Origin: Treponema sp.
Lineage (GTDB): Bacteria > Spirochaetota > Spirochaetia > Treponematales > Treponemataceae
Assembly: GCA_016294035.1 (NCBI GenBank)
Contig: JAEDCT010000015.1
Location: forward strand, 1-51,173
DNA: 51,173 nucleotides
Direction of reading: 5' to 3'
In this document: positions 13,623-21,977 of the stretch, in pieces
Layout: every line of letters starts with the position of its first letter
How positions within the stretch are numbered: position 1 is the first letter of the stretch
The notes under the pieces: model-generated
Told to the model about the DNA's origin: nothing
Seen by the model: the letters and a program-made list of their open reading frames with translations, nothing else
Database searches by the model: none
Made by a program: the position numbers and the translations under genes

Positions 13623-13784
13623 TTAAAACCGTCGAGTTTATGTGGTTTCGCGAAGCGAAACGGTCGCGGACTGCGGCCGAACATAAACTCGAGAACAACT
13701 GCAAAGCAGTTGTTCCATGCTCTTCAGGATTCAGAGTAGGGGAATGGCAAAGTGTTGTTAGACACTTTGCAGGATTTAAATTAG
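13602..13784 (+). repeat. amtB-PII C-terminal codons in three copies with palindromes
   Basis: The gene's last codons, DALQDK-stop (13602-13622), recur as HALQDSE-stop at 13716-13739 and DTLQDLN-stop at 13761-13784. Between copies 1 and 2 lies a palindrome with perfect 12-bp arms TCGAGTTTATGT (13632-13643) and ACATAAACTCGA (13681-13692) around inner GTTTCGC-GAA-GCGAAAC, then AACAACTGC-AAA-GCAGTTGTT. Between copies 2 and 3 lies CAAAGTGT-TGTTAG-ACACTTTG. Leu is ttg/ctt/ttg and Asp gac/gat/gat, so several differences are silent. No gene is present. Confidence 0.7.
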
Positions 13785-13817
13785 TTAGTTGCGCTCTTGA
13801 GGCGTGACAATAGATCT

Positions 13818-13862
13818 GGCTGTCTGTTGCAAAAGACCCCTTGCAACGGGCAGCCTTTTTGT
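13818..13862 (+). terminator. Terminator after the amtB-PII trailer
   Basis: GGCTGTC-TGTTGCAA pairs with TTGCAA-CGGGCAGCC, followed by TTTTTG. It lies between the convergent amtB-PII and MATE genes and may also serve the MATE gene on the other strand. Confidence 0.75.
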
Positions 13863-13864
13863 TA

Positions 13865-15262
13865 TCAGGATTTTTCCTGAACCATGCAGTTGAGCCAAAC
13901 TCCCTTATGTACAAGAAGAAGACCGATTGCAGCCTTGAGCAGGTCCCAGCACTTAATCAGCAGGTAGATTGTTATTATTGAAAGGTTTGTGTATCTGACA
14001 AGAATAAATGCTGACGGAACGAGAAAGACCCATGTGAATACACTGTCAAAAAGGAATGTGATAAATGTTTTTCCTCCGGTTCTGACTGTAAAGTAACAAT
14101 TGTGAATAAGTGCATTTACTGGCAGGAATATGGCAGTTTGAAAAATAAATATTGAGGCAAGTTCCTTTATTTTTTGATCCGTGTTGTATATTGCCGGAAA
14201 TGCATTTCTGCAGAGAATCAAAATAAGGCAAAGAATCAGATAAGAAAAGAATGAAAGTGAAATCATTCTTGTTGCAGATTTTTTTGCTTCCTTGATTTCA
14301 TTTGCTCCTAGCAGGTGTCCAACAATAATTGATATTGATTCACCATTGGCAAACAGAACTACATTGAAAAGATTTGCAATGGTTGAAGTTATGCTTATGG
14401 CTCCAATTACGTCAAGTCCGCGCAAAGAAAAATTCTGGTTCAGCATTGTGATTCCAAGTGCCCAGAAAGTTTCATTTGCTCCAAGGGGAAGTCCCTTTAT
14501 GAGAATTTCTTTCATGAGGCGTGGTGGAATTTTTGGCGAAGAATAAGCTCCCACAATGAACCTGCATCTGTCCGGATGAGAGTGAGTCCATGATATAACT
14601 ATTATGTTTTCAACAAATCTTGAAACACAGGTTGCAATTGCAGCTCCCATGATTCCCATTTTAGGTGCACCAAAATTTCCAAAAATAAGAATGTAGTTTA
14701 ACGAGAGGTTCACAACAACTGCACAAATTCCAGCAATCATGGGAATTCTTGTTTCTCCAATATCTCTCAGTGTGTTGGTGTAAGCCTGTGAAATTGCAAA
14801 GGGAATCATTGCAACAATCATTATGGAAAGATATTGCTTTGCGTAGGCAAGAGTGGCTTCCGGATTTCCGATATCATTTGACTGGTGAATGAATTTCAAG
14901 AGGAAATAGTCTGCCTTGTAATGGAAGAAAATTGCAAATGCAAGAGTGATGGCTCCTGCTATGTAGAATTTTGCCCTGAATGTATGTTGAACTCCCTTGT
15001 GATCCTGCTTTCCGTAGAATTGAGCAGTGAAAATTCCGGCACCGCAGCAAAATCCCCACACACAAAGATTGAACACAAAAATCAACTGAACAACAATGCT
15101 TACTGCATTCATGGGATCTGTTCCTGTTCTTCCAACCATTACATTGTCCAGAAGCTCAACGAAATTTGTGATTGTATTTTGAATAACAATTGGTAATCCG
15201 ATTACTGCAACTTTTTTGTAGAAGGCCGCATTTCCAAATAATGAATCAAGTTTATTACGCAT
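13865..15262 (-). CDS. MATE-family multidrug/sodium antiporter
   Basis: A 465-residue integral membrane protein with about 12 helices in two similar halves. VAVIGLPIVIQNTITNFVELLDNVMVGRTG is the typical first helix of NorM/DinF proteins, with the conserved pattern P....N.....D....G. The second half begins ILIKGLPLGANETFWALGITM. The protein would export cationic compounds using a Na+ or H+ gradient. It is divergent from a second MATE gene 109 bp away (15371), and the two are not close duplicates. No regulator is next to them. The substrate is unknown. Confidence 0.9.
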   Translation of the reverse strand: MRNKLDSLFGNAAFYKKVAVIGLPIVIQNTITNFVELLDNVMVGRTGTDPMNAVSIVVQLIFVFNLCVWGFCCGAGIFTAQFYGKQDHKGVQHTFRAKFYIAGAITLAFAIFFHYKADYFLLKFIHQSNDIGNPEATLAYAKQYLSIMIVAMIPFAISQAYTNTLRDIGETRIPMIAGICAVVVNLSLNYILIFGNFGAPKMGIMGAAIATCVSRFVENIIVISWTHSHPDRCRFIVGAYSSPKIPPRLMKEILIKGLPLGANETFWALGITMLNQNFSLRGLDVIGAISITSTIANLFNVVLFANGESISIIVGHLLGANEIKEAKKSATRMISLSFFSYLILCLILILCRNAFPAIYNTDQKIKELASIFIFQTAIFLPVNALIHNCYFTVRTGGKTFITFLFDSVFTWVFLVPSAFILVRYTNLSIITIYLLIKCWDLLKAAIGLLLVHKGVWLNCMVQEKS

Positions 15263-15370
15263 AATTTTTTGTACCAGAATATCTGTTTATTGATTTTTTT
15301 TTCAAAATATTGAATCCATAAGGTTTGAAAAAATATAGCATAATTTTCTGCATAATTCTATAATTTAGCC

Positions 15371-16726
15371 ATGGCAAACAACAGAGAAATTGAAATGACG
15401 TCTGGACCTCTTCTTGGCAAGCTGATTTTATTTGCGCTTCCTCTGGCAGCATCCAGCATTCTCCAGCAGCTTTTTAATTCAGCTGATACTGCAATTGTTG
15501 GGCACTATGTTGGAAAGAGTGCTCTTGCAGCGGTAGGATCAAATGCTCCGGTCATAAATCTGATTATTAATGTTTTTCTCGGGCTTTCACTTGGTGCCAA
15601 TGTTGTTGTTGCAAATCTTATCGGACAGGGTAGAAAGGATCGTATTCCTCGCGCCCTTCATACTATAATTCTTGTTTCACTTGTGAGCGGAATTTTCCTG
15701 ATTTTTTTTGGAATGGTTGTCTCAGAAAAACTTCTGGTTCTTGCAAATACTCCGGAAAATGTTCTTCCTCTGGCTGTGGTTTATCTTAAGCTGTATTTTC
15801 TGGGAATGCCTTTTATAATGGTTTACAATTTTGCATCAGCTGTTCTTCGAAGTAAGGGAAACACAAAGGTTCCTCTTTATGCTCTCTTTGCTTCTGGTGT
15901 AACAAATATTCTTTTGAATCTTCTTTTTGTAATTGTGTTTCACATGGGTGTTGAAGGCGTTGGACTTGCAACATTTATTTCAAATGCAATTAGTGCCCTT
16001 CTTTTGGTTTTTTACCTGATGAAACAAACTGATGAATTCAAATTTGATTTCAGAAAACTCTGCATTGATGGAAATGTCTTGTGGAATATGATTAGAATTG
16101 GAGTGCCGGCGGGTGTTCAGGGAATGGTCTTTTCATTTTCAAACACTGTTATTCTGAGTGCAATAAATTCTTTTGGAGAAGTTGCCTCTGCAGGAAGTGC
16201 GGCAGCCCTCAACTATGAGTACTATTCTTATTTTGTAGTGAATGCTTTTTACCAGACTTGTGTTTCATTTACAAGCCAGAATTTTGGTGCGGGAAATATG
16301 TCCAGGTGCAGAAAAATTTTCAAGCTGTGCATGATCTGTTCTGTTGTGGGCTCTGGAATTCTATGTGTACTATTTGTTTCATTCAAGAAGTTCTTTGCCG
16401 GAATTTATACTGATGATGCGGGAGCTCTTGAGTTTGCCCTGATCAGGCTTTTGCACGTTGAGACACTTGAGTTTATGACTTCATCATACGAAATTACAGC
16501 AGGTGCCCTGCGTGGAATGGGATGGTCCCTTACGCCTGCAATTATTACTCTGGTCTGCACGTGTTTTTTCAGAATGGGATGGATTTTAGTCGTGTTCAAA
16601 AAAATCCCCACATTTGAAATGCTCATGAATGTTTACCCGGCCTCGTGGGTTTTGACAGGCACTCTCATGATATCATTCTATCTTGTAATATTCAGGAAAA
16701 TGTCTGTAAAAAAACGGCCGGATTAA
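15371..16726 (+). CDS. MATE-family efflux protein
   Basis: A 451-residue transporter of the DinF/NorM superfamily. The start GPLLGKLILFALPLAASSILQQLFNSADTAIVGHYVGKSALAAVGS is the classic first repeat, and the second repeat starts NMIRIGVPAGVQGMVFSFSNTVI. It ends with basic residues in the cytoplasm (FRKMSVKKRPD). There is no Shine-Dalgarno sequence before the ATG; TATAAT at 15359-15364 ends six bases upstream, so the mRNA probably starts at the start codon. It is divergent to another MATE gene. Substrate unknown. Confidence 0.92.
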   Translation: MANNREIEMTSGPLLGKLILFALPLAASSILQQLFNSADTAIVGHYVGKSALAAVGSNAPVINLIINVFLGLSLGANVVVANLIGQGRKDRIPRALHTIILVSLVSGIFLIFFGMVVSEKLLVLANTPENVLPLAVVYLKLYFLGMPFIMVYNFASAVLRSKGNTKVPLYALFASGVTNILLNLLFVIVFHMGVEGVGLATFISNAISALLLVFYLMKQTDEFKFDFRKLCIDGNVLWNMIRIGVPAGVQGMVFSFSNTVILSAINSFGEVASAGSAAALNYEYYSYFVVNAFYQTCVSFTSQNFGAGNMSRCRKIFKLCMICSVVGSGILCVLFVSFKKFFAGIYTDDAGALEFALIRLLHVETLEFMTSSYEITAGALRGMGWSLTPAIITLVCTCFFRMGWILVVFKKIPTFEMLMNVYPASWVLTGTLMISFYLVIFRKMSVKKRPD

Positions 16727-16732
16727 TTTTTT

Positions 16733-17482
16733 TTAGTAAAACAATTGTGACTCAAAGGAAATTTCCTTGTCCTCAATTTTTCCAATAATAGTCAATGTTT
16801 TTTTATCCTCACTGATCATTCCGTAGATATAGAGTTCTTCGCCAAGGACAGCTTCCTTTGAGTAGTTGAGCCTTATGTCTTTTAAGTTAAGGCTGCGGAA
16901 TTCTTCAGGAATCACATCTTCTATGAAAGCCGCGTATCTGGAGTTTGTTGTATGACCGTTTGTGTCCAGATCTGAGTATACAATCTTGTGCTTTCCAAAA
17001 AGTTCCATGCCATCTGGAGCAGTAATTTTTGCAGGATCAAGACAATCAACTGAAATTTCTTTTTCCGGGTTTGGCCTTAGTGTAAACATTTTTGTCGGAA
17101 TCATTCTGCGCTTTGCAAGATCAACAACAAGCCATGTTGAATTCCCGGTTATGAGAAGTTCTCCTTCTATGTCCCGGATTTCATAGGCTCGCTTTAACTG
17201 GAGTGCCTCTGGTTTTCCTTCCCAGGTTTTAATTTGTATTACCTGGTTTTCCTGTGGCCTTTTGTGGATTCTGAAAGAGTTTCTTGAAACAAGAAGTGCA
17301 TATCCCTTTTCAGCTAGAAATTCTCTTGAAAGTCCGCGCTCCCTGTAGTCTTCAACGGCAATATCTGAGGCAATTTTCATAATTTGCTGAAGGCTTATGT
17401 CCTTAGTAGGATTTGCATCAGCAAAATAAATTCTTTTCTGTGAAATAAATGCATCACCGTCTCTATATTCCTTGTATTCCAT
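16733..17482 (-). CDS. Acyl-ACP thioesterase (FatA/FatB type)
   Basis: A 249-residue double-hotdog enzyme that releases free fatty acids from acyl-ACP. The N-terminal hotdog has IYFADANPTKDISLQQIMKIASDIA. The C-terminal catalytic segment is VYSDLDTNGHTTNSRY with D173-x-N175-x-H177, the arrangement known for bacterial and plant FatB-type enzymes. The start at 17482 (MEYKEYRDGD) is set by AGGGAG nine bases upstream; an in-frame ATG 11 codons earlier has no such site. Convergent with the MATE gene, 6 bases between the stops. No fatty acid synthesis genes are near. Confidence 0.88.
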   Translation of the reverse strand: MEYKEYRDGDAFISQKRIYFADANPTKDISLQQIMKIASDIAVEDYRERGLSREFLAEKGYALLVSRNSFRIHKRPQENQVIQIKTWEGKPEALQLKRAYEIRDIEGELLITGNSTWLVVDLAKRRMIPTKMFTLRPNPEKEISVDCLDPAKITAPDGMELFGKHKIVYSDLDTNGHTTNSRYAAFIEDVIPEEFRSLNLKDIRLNYSKEAVLGEELYIYGMISEDKKTLTIIGKIEDKEISFESQLFY

Positions 17483-17636
17483 ATTTATAGTCTCCCTGTT
17501 CTTATATTCATTCATATATATTTGACATATTTTCTTTAATTAGGTTTCAAATTTTTTTTACATTTTGAATTTCCAGCGACAACAATTTATTTAAAAGGTG
17601 CAGGTTCGTGATTTTTCTGCACTTAATGAGGTGAAA

Positions 17637-18770
17637 ATGAAAAAACAGGTAAAAAATTTTGTGCTGACATTTTTGTGTCCGGCTGTGACCCTTGTTATTC
17701 TGGTGCTTCTCTGTCTAAATCCAGCCGGATGCCGGTCTACAGTTGAAGGTGTTGATTTGATTGATGGGGATTATTCCGTTCCCAAGATTAAATCTTTCTG
17801 TGTAGCTTCGGCGAATTGTGTCACAATTGACTTTTCAAGAAATGTAACAGTTTCTGATGTTTATGTCTTCAAAAAAAATGACGGAGAAACTTTTTCCCGG
17901 ATTTGTTCAGCTGAATATGAAAATGATTCCAAAACTGCAATGCTCCGGTTTGCTGATTCAACTGTTACGGGTGAAACCTATGTTGCAGAGGGAACTGTTC
18001 GTGATGAAAAGGGGAACACCCTGACTTTCTCAATTCCTTTCCTTGGTTATAATGACAATATGGCCAGGGTCATACTCAGTGAAGTTAGAAATTGTTACGG
18101 AATTGCCAGTGTGAATAAGGTCAAGGTTCATAAGGGAGAATATGTTGAACTTTATGTTCTGGAAGATGGTAATCTCAGTGGAATTGAAATTTCCTCGGCA
18201 AGTGATGGATCAAAAACCAAATATGTTATTCCTCCATGTGATGTAAAAAAAGGTGACTTTGTTACGGTTCACATGAGAAAAGGGAACACAAAAAAAGTTG
18301 TTGAAGATGGAATGATAAGTGAACTTGATTCAAACCTTCTTCTTTCAACTCATGTTGATTCCAGCTCATCAAGAGACTTGTGGTCAGAAAATCTTGATGC
18401 CGTTTTTCCTGACAACGATGTTGTTTACGTAAGAAATTCCCAGGATTCATCAATAATTGATGCCGTAATATTTGGCAAGAGTTCCCTTAAATCCTGGAAC
18501 AGTGCATGTGAGCGCTACTTGCAGAAAATCTGGGATGCAGGAATCTGGCAGGGTGGCTTTGATGCCGGTAATATTGTTTGTGCTGATTACGTAACAGCAA
18601 CTGCAGCCTCAAGAAGCTACTCAAGAATCAATGTTGAACAAATCCAGGCGGACTATGACAAGGGGTTGTATTTGTCTGGTGAACCTTTCCCAAATTCTCG
18701 TGACACATGGATTGTTACGAACAAGGTAACTCCTGGTGGCGCAAATTCAAAATCAGTTTACACAAAATAA
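17637..18770 (+). CDS. Hypothetical lipoprotein with lamin-tail-like region
   Basis: A 377-residue exported protein. The signal peptide is unusually hydrophobic and ends LNPAGC (Cys33), a relaxed lipobox. The start at 17637 follows GAGGTG; a GTG 13 codons upstream is open but lacks a site. Residues ~35-140 look like a beta-sandwich adhesion-type domain (IDFSRNVTVSDVYVFKKNDGE). Residues ~170-300 (GEYVELYVLEDGNLSGIEIS ... VVYVRNSQDSSIIDAVIFG) have the shape of a lamin-tail domain, found in secreted nucleases and surface proteins. A strong TTGACA at 17522 may be the -35. Function unknown. Confidence 0.7.
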   Translation: MKKQVKNFVLTFLCPAVTLVILVLLCLNPAGCRSTVEGVDLIDGDYSVPKIKSFCVASANCVTIDFSRNVTVSDVYVFKKNDGETFSRICSAEYENDSKTAMLRFADSTVTGETYVAEGTVRDEKGNTLTFSIPFLGYNDNMARVILSEVRNCYGIASVNKVKVHKGEYVELYVLEDGNLSGIEISSASDGSKTKYVIPPCDVKKGDFVTVHMRKGNTKKVVEDGMISELDSNLLLSTHVDSSSSRDLWSENLDAVFPDNDVVYVRNSQDSSIIDAVIFGKSSLKSWNSACERYLQKIWDAGIWQGGFDAGNIVCADYVTATAASRSYSRINVEQIQADYDKGLYLSGEPFPNSRDTWIVTNKVTPGGANSKSVYTK

Positions 18771-18783
18771 ATAGATTGTTTTG

Positions 18784-19536
18784 TTATTTCTTTTCTTCAA
18801 ATTCCTTTGGTGTGTATTTCTGTAGGAATTCCGGAATGTTCTTCAGTTTTGTGTATTTGTGGTCCTTTGCATGACTGTTTGGAATGAGACCTAGAACACG
18901 CTTATTTTCCATTTCAAGCTGGTATTTTATCATTGCCTTGAAAACGTTCATCAGTGGTTCTGGATCTGCTTCTTTAGGTGAAAGCCCTTTGCCCTGCATT
19001 TCCTTTATCAGATAGTAGCAGGATTCAATTGTTGAAATGCAGTATTCTTCAGGTTCTTCCTTGAATGTGAAAATGCTTTTGTAAAGGTTTGCAAAAGAAA
19101 ATTTTGGAAGAGTGTTGACGTTTGTGCTGAGCCTTATCATCTTCTTTGAGCAGAACCAGGTTGAGTCAATGATGATAACAAGAAGTTTTTTGTCTGTGAG
19201 TTTTTCTGCAAAACCTTCCCTGTTTACGTTCCATGCATCCGGGCCAGGGTATAGCATTACCGGAAAATACTGGGGATCCTTCAACAGGTCGTTCAGTCTC
19301 TTGTTATGGGTAAAATCAATTCCCATTATGATTTCACTTTCTGGAAGGCACAGATGTGCAAGTCGACCAGTTCCCGTTCTCTGATGCTTGGCTTCTTTTG
19401 GGTGCATGAGAATAACGAATTTGATCCCTGATTCAACTGGTGCCGTATACTTGCAGTAGCACGATTTTAGTGGTCGAAGGCAATCATAGCAAATTCCTTT
19501 GATTTCTTCCTGCTGATTTGATTCTGAGCTTTCCAT
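18784..19536 (-). CDS. tapT: DTW-domain tRNA-uridine aminocarboxypropyltransferase
   Basis: A 250-residue protein of the DTW family, whose E. coli members TapT/TuaA put the acp group of S-adenosylmethionine on a tRNA uridine. The zinc-knuckle-like start CYDCLRPLKSCYC, the segment KFVILMHPKEAKHQRTGTGRL and the signature IIIDSTWFCSKKM (D-x-T-W) identify it. The ATG at 19536 is the first codon that fits the family's N-terminus; the ribosome-binding site is weak and a further 35 codons upstream are open but unlikely. It is transcribed after the chemoreceptor gene but a terminator separates them, and it is convergent to the lipoprotein gene. The exact tRNA target is unknown. Confidence 0.82.
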   Translation of the reverse strand: MESSESNQQEEIKGICYDCLRPLKSCYCKYTAPVESGIKFVILMHPKEAKHQRTGTGRLAHLCLPESEIIMGIDFTHNKRLNDLLKDPQYFPVMLYPGPDAWNVNREGFAEKLTDKKLLVIIIDSTWFCSKKMIRLSTNVNTLPKFSFANLYKSIFTFKEEPEEYCISTIESCYYLIKEMQGKGLSPKEADPEPLMNVFKAMIKYQLEMENKRVLGLIPNSHAKDHKYTKLKNIPEFLQKYTPKEFEEKK

Positions 19537-19624
19537 GATTAATAATTCTAATGATATTTGTATGTTATGGAAAGTATGGAAATCTTTTGGTTCCTGCTCC
19601 TGAAATGCCCTTTTGAAATCTGGA

Positions 19625-19659
19625 CAAAAAAAATCCCTCAAGGCAATGCCCTGAGGGAA
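19625..19659 (-). terminator. Terminator of chemoreceptor gene
   Basis: CCCTCAGGGCA-TT-GCCTTGAGGG is followed on the minus strand by ATTTTTTTTG, 17 bases after the stop. Confidence 0.85.
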
Positions 19660-19675
19660 GTGTATTCAATCTTAA

Positions 19676-21763
19676 TTATACCTTGAACAAGTCTACCTGT
19701 TCTCCAATCTTGTTGATTGCAGCTCCCATCTGATCAGAGATTCCTGACAGTGCAGCACCAGTTTCGTTGATCTTTGTTGCACCTACAGACATCTCTTCCA
19801 TTCCAGACTTCATGCTGAATGTAGCTTCCTGAAGACTCTTGATTTCTGTAAGAATTGCCTTGTTTCCTTCTGACATTTCTTCAGATGCATTCTTAACCTG
19901 AAGAGAACTGTCGTTCATGTTATGGAGAGCAACAGAAATCTGCTTAGATCCTTCTTCCTGCTCTTCCATAGCATTCTTGATTTCCATAACAAGATTGCTT
20001 GTTTCTCCCATTCCGTTTGAAACAGCTGCGAATGATTCAGATGCATTCTTTGATTCCCTGACAATTTCTTCAATGCCTTCAGTGATTTTCTGGAGACGCT
20101 CACCGATTGTGTTAGACTGTTCAGATGATGTTTCTGAAAGCTTTCTGATTTCGTCTGCAACAACACTGAATCCCTTTCCTGCTTCACCTGCATGAGCTGC
20201 TTCGATTGCGGCATTCATGGCAAGAAGGTTTGTCTGTTCTGCAATAGAAGAAATAACAGAGTTTGCTTCCTGAAGTGCTTCGCTTTCGCTTGCGATGACT
20301 GCAATGCGGGCATTTACGTCTTCCTGCTTCTGAACACCATCCTGTGCCTTTCTTTCGAGCATTTCGAATGATTCTGCCATCTTTCCAACTGATGAGTTTA
20401 CAGAGTTGATGTTTCCAATCATTTCTTCAACAGCTGCAGAAGCCTGAGTTACGCTTGATGTCTGTGCTTCAATCATTCTGTTGAGAGACTCGATGTTTGA
20501 TGCAATTTCGTTAACGGCTCCTGCTGTCTGGTGAACGCTGTCTGACTGCTGGTTGATGTTTGAACCCATTGCGTTGATGTTTGCAATAATCTGTTCGATT
20601 GAAGATGCTGTGTCCTGTGTACTTGCTGTAAGGTCTTCACCAGTTGTTGTGAGTTCCTGCTTAGAGTACTTGAGTTCCTTGACGATTTCCTGAAGCTTTG
20701 CAGTAAACTGGTTGAATCCGTCTACCACGCGTCCGATTTCGTTGTTGTTTGCTCCCTTGAGCTGGATGCGCTTTGTGAGGTCTGCATTACCTGTTGCAAT
20801 TTCGTTGATTGCCGTTTCAACAACAATCAAAGGTTTTATAGAAGATGTGATTGCAAGAGCAATAATGATGATGAGGACAACTGCAGTGATGATGCTGAAT
20901 ATGATGATAAGTTTTGATGTAGCATCAGATGCTTCAATTACTTCTGCATGGTCAATGGCTGTTGTGATGTACCATTTTGTGTTCTTTACAGGGCTGTAAA
21001 TGAACATCTTTTTTCCTTCAGCGAAAGTCAAATAGAAGATTCCCTGTTTTCCACCGAGATTTCCAACATTGCTTGCGAATCTCTGTGCCTCTCCTGGTCT
21101 TGTCATTGACTTCTTGATGGTTTCCATATCACCTGATGTGCCGATGGGGTCATTCTTTGATGAGTAGATTGTTGCTACACCAGTTTTTCCGATTGTCTTT
21201 CCCTCAACAATGTGCTGAATGTGTTCAACAAGAATAACTGCAGTGAAAAATCCGATTCTTTCACCGTCTACGTCAACAGGACGGCAGATGTGCAAAACTG
21301 TCTTTCCGCTGGTCTTTGATGAAACTGGATCGTCCACATAGAAGTTTTTCTTGTCTACCATGATTGCCTGGAAGTAGTCACGGTCCTTGATAACTGTATG
21401 AGTGTTGATGTCTGAGTCAAAGTTTCCTTCCTTGTCAACGAAGGCAACATAGTCAAAGTCATCTGGACGGATGTCAGAATTTTCCCTGAGCCATGCAACG
21501 ATTTTTTTAGGATCCTTTGTTCTTACGATATGATTTTTCGTGTAAGTTGCCAGTTCTGCATAATATTTTTCGATTGTTGAAGTAATCGAATCACTGAATT
21601 CATTTGTCAGCATCTGATAGTTTGTTTCAGCAACATTAGCCATCTTGCTTTTTGTGTACTGTGAGATAACAGCTACCTGTATTACATTCAATGCAACAAA
21701 TGCTGCTGCGATGATAAGAAGGAGCTTTACTACGAGTCTGCCTTTTTTCTGTTTGAGTTCCAT
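19676..21763 (-). CDS. Methyl-accepting chemotaxis protein with dCache sensor
   Basis: A 695-residue chemoreceptor. A first transmembrane helix (about 12-32) is followed by a ~250-residue periplasmic double-Cache domain. The distal pocket lines are YVAFVDKEGNFDSDINTHTV and VIKDRDYFQAIMVDKKNFYV. A second helix (about 287-310), a HAMP domain, and a long helical signalling domain follow. The hairpin tip contains EQTNLLAMNAAIEAAHAGEAGKGFSVVADEIRKLSE, the universal CheA/CheW-binding motif. It senses a small molecule and controls flagellar rotation. A sigma-28-like -10 lies upstream. The ligand is unknown. A second receptor is encoded at 38668, with a nearly identical tip and a different sensor. 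Confidence 0.95.
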   Translation of the reverse strand: MELKQKKGRLVVKLLLIIAAAFVALNVIQVAVISQYTKSKMANVAETNYQMLTNEFSDSITSTIEKYYAELATYTKNHIVRTKDPKKIVAWLRENSDIRPDDFDYVAFVDKEGNFDSDINTHTVIKDRDYFQAIMVDKKNFYVDDPVSSKTSGKTVLHICRPVDVDGERIGFFTAVILVEHIQHIVEGKTIGKTGVATIYSSKNDPIGTSGDMETIKKSMTRPGEAQRFASNVGNLGGKQGIFYLTFAEGKKMFIYSPVKNTKWYITTAIDHAEVIEASDATSKLIIIFSIITAVVLIIIIALAITSSIKPLIVVETAINEIATGNADLTKRIQLKGANNNEIGRVVDGFNQFTAKLQEIVKELKYSKQELTTTGEDLTASTQDTASSIEQIIANINAMGSNINQQSDSVHQTAGAVNEIASNIESLNRMIEAQTSSVTQASAAVEEMIGNINSVNSSVGKMAESFEMLERKAQDGVQKQEDVNARIAVIASESEALQEANSVISSIAEQTNLLAMNAAIEAAHAGEAGKGFSVVADEIRKLSETSSEQSNTIGERLQKITEGIEEIVRESKNASESFAAVSNGMGETSNLVMEIKNAMEEQEEGSKQISVALHNMNDSSLQVKNASEEMSEGNKAILTEIKSLQEATFSMKSGMEEMSVGATKINETGAALSGISDQMGAAINKIGEQVDLFKV

Positions 21764-21860
21764 AAAATCTCCATACTAGTGGGGAATCCTTGCGGAGTTC
21801 TCCAAAATTGAATACCTGATTAGCAGGGATAATCAAAAAAATCCTTATCCCATGCTTATA

Positions 21861-21868
21861 TTATCGGT
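21861..21868 (-). promoter_or_regulatory. Possible sigma-28 (FliA) -10 for the chemoreceptor
   Basis: On the minus strand ACCGATAA matches seven of eight bases of the flagellar sigma factor's GCCGATAA, about 95 bases before the start codon. The -35 (TAAA) is poor, so this is tentative, but chemoreceptors are commonly under this sigma factor. Confidence 0.4.
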
Positions 21869-21977
21869 CAAAAATCATATTTTTCAAGATATTTTTTGTT
21901 TTCTGCAGATATGGCTTTTTTGATTTTGCTTTTTTTTTGAAAATTTAGTATCTTCTATATAATTATTGGAGAAAATC

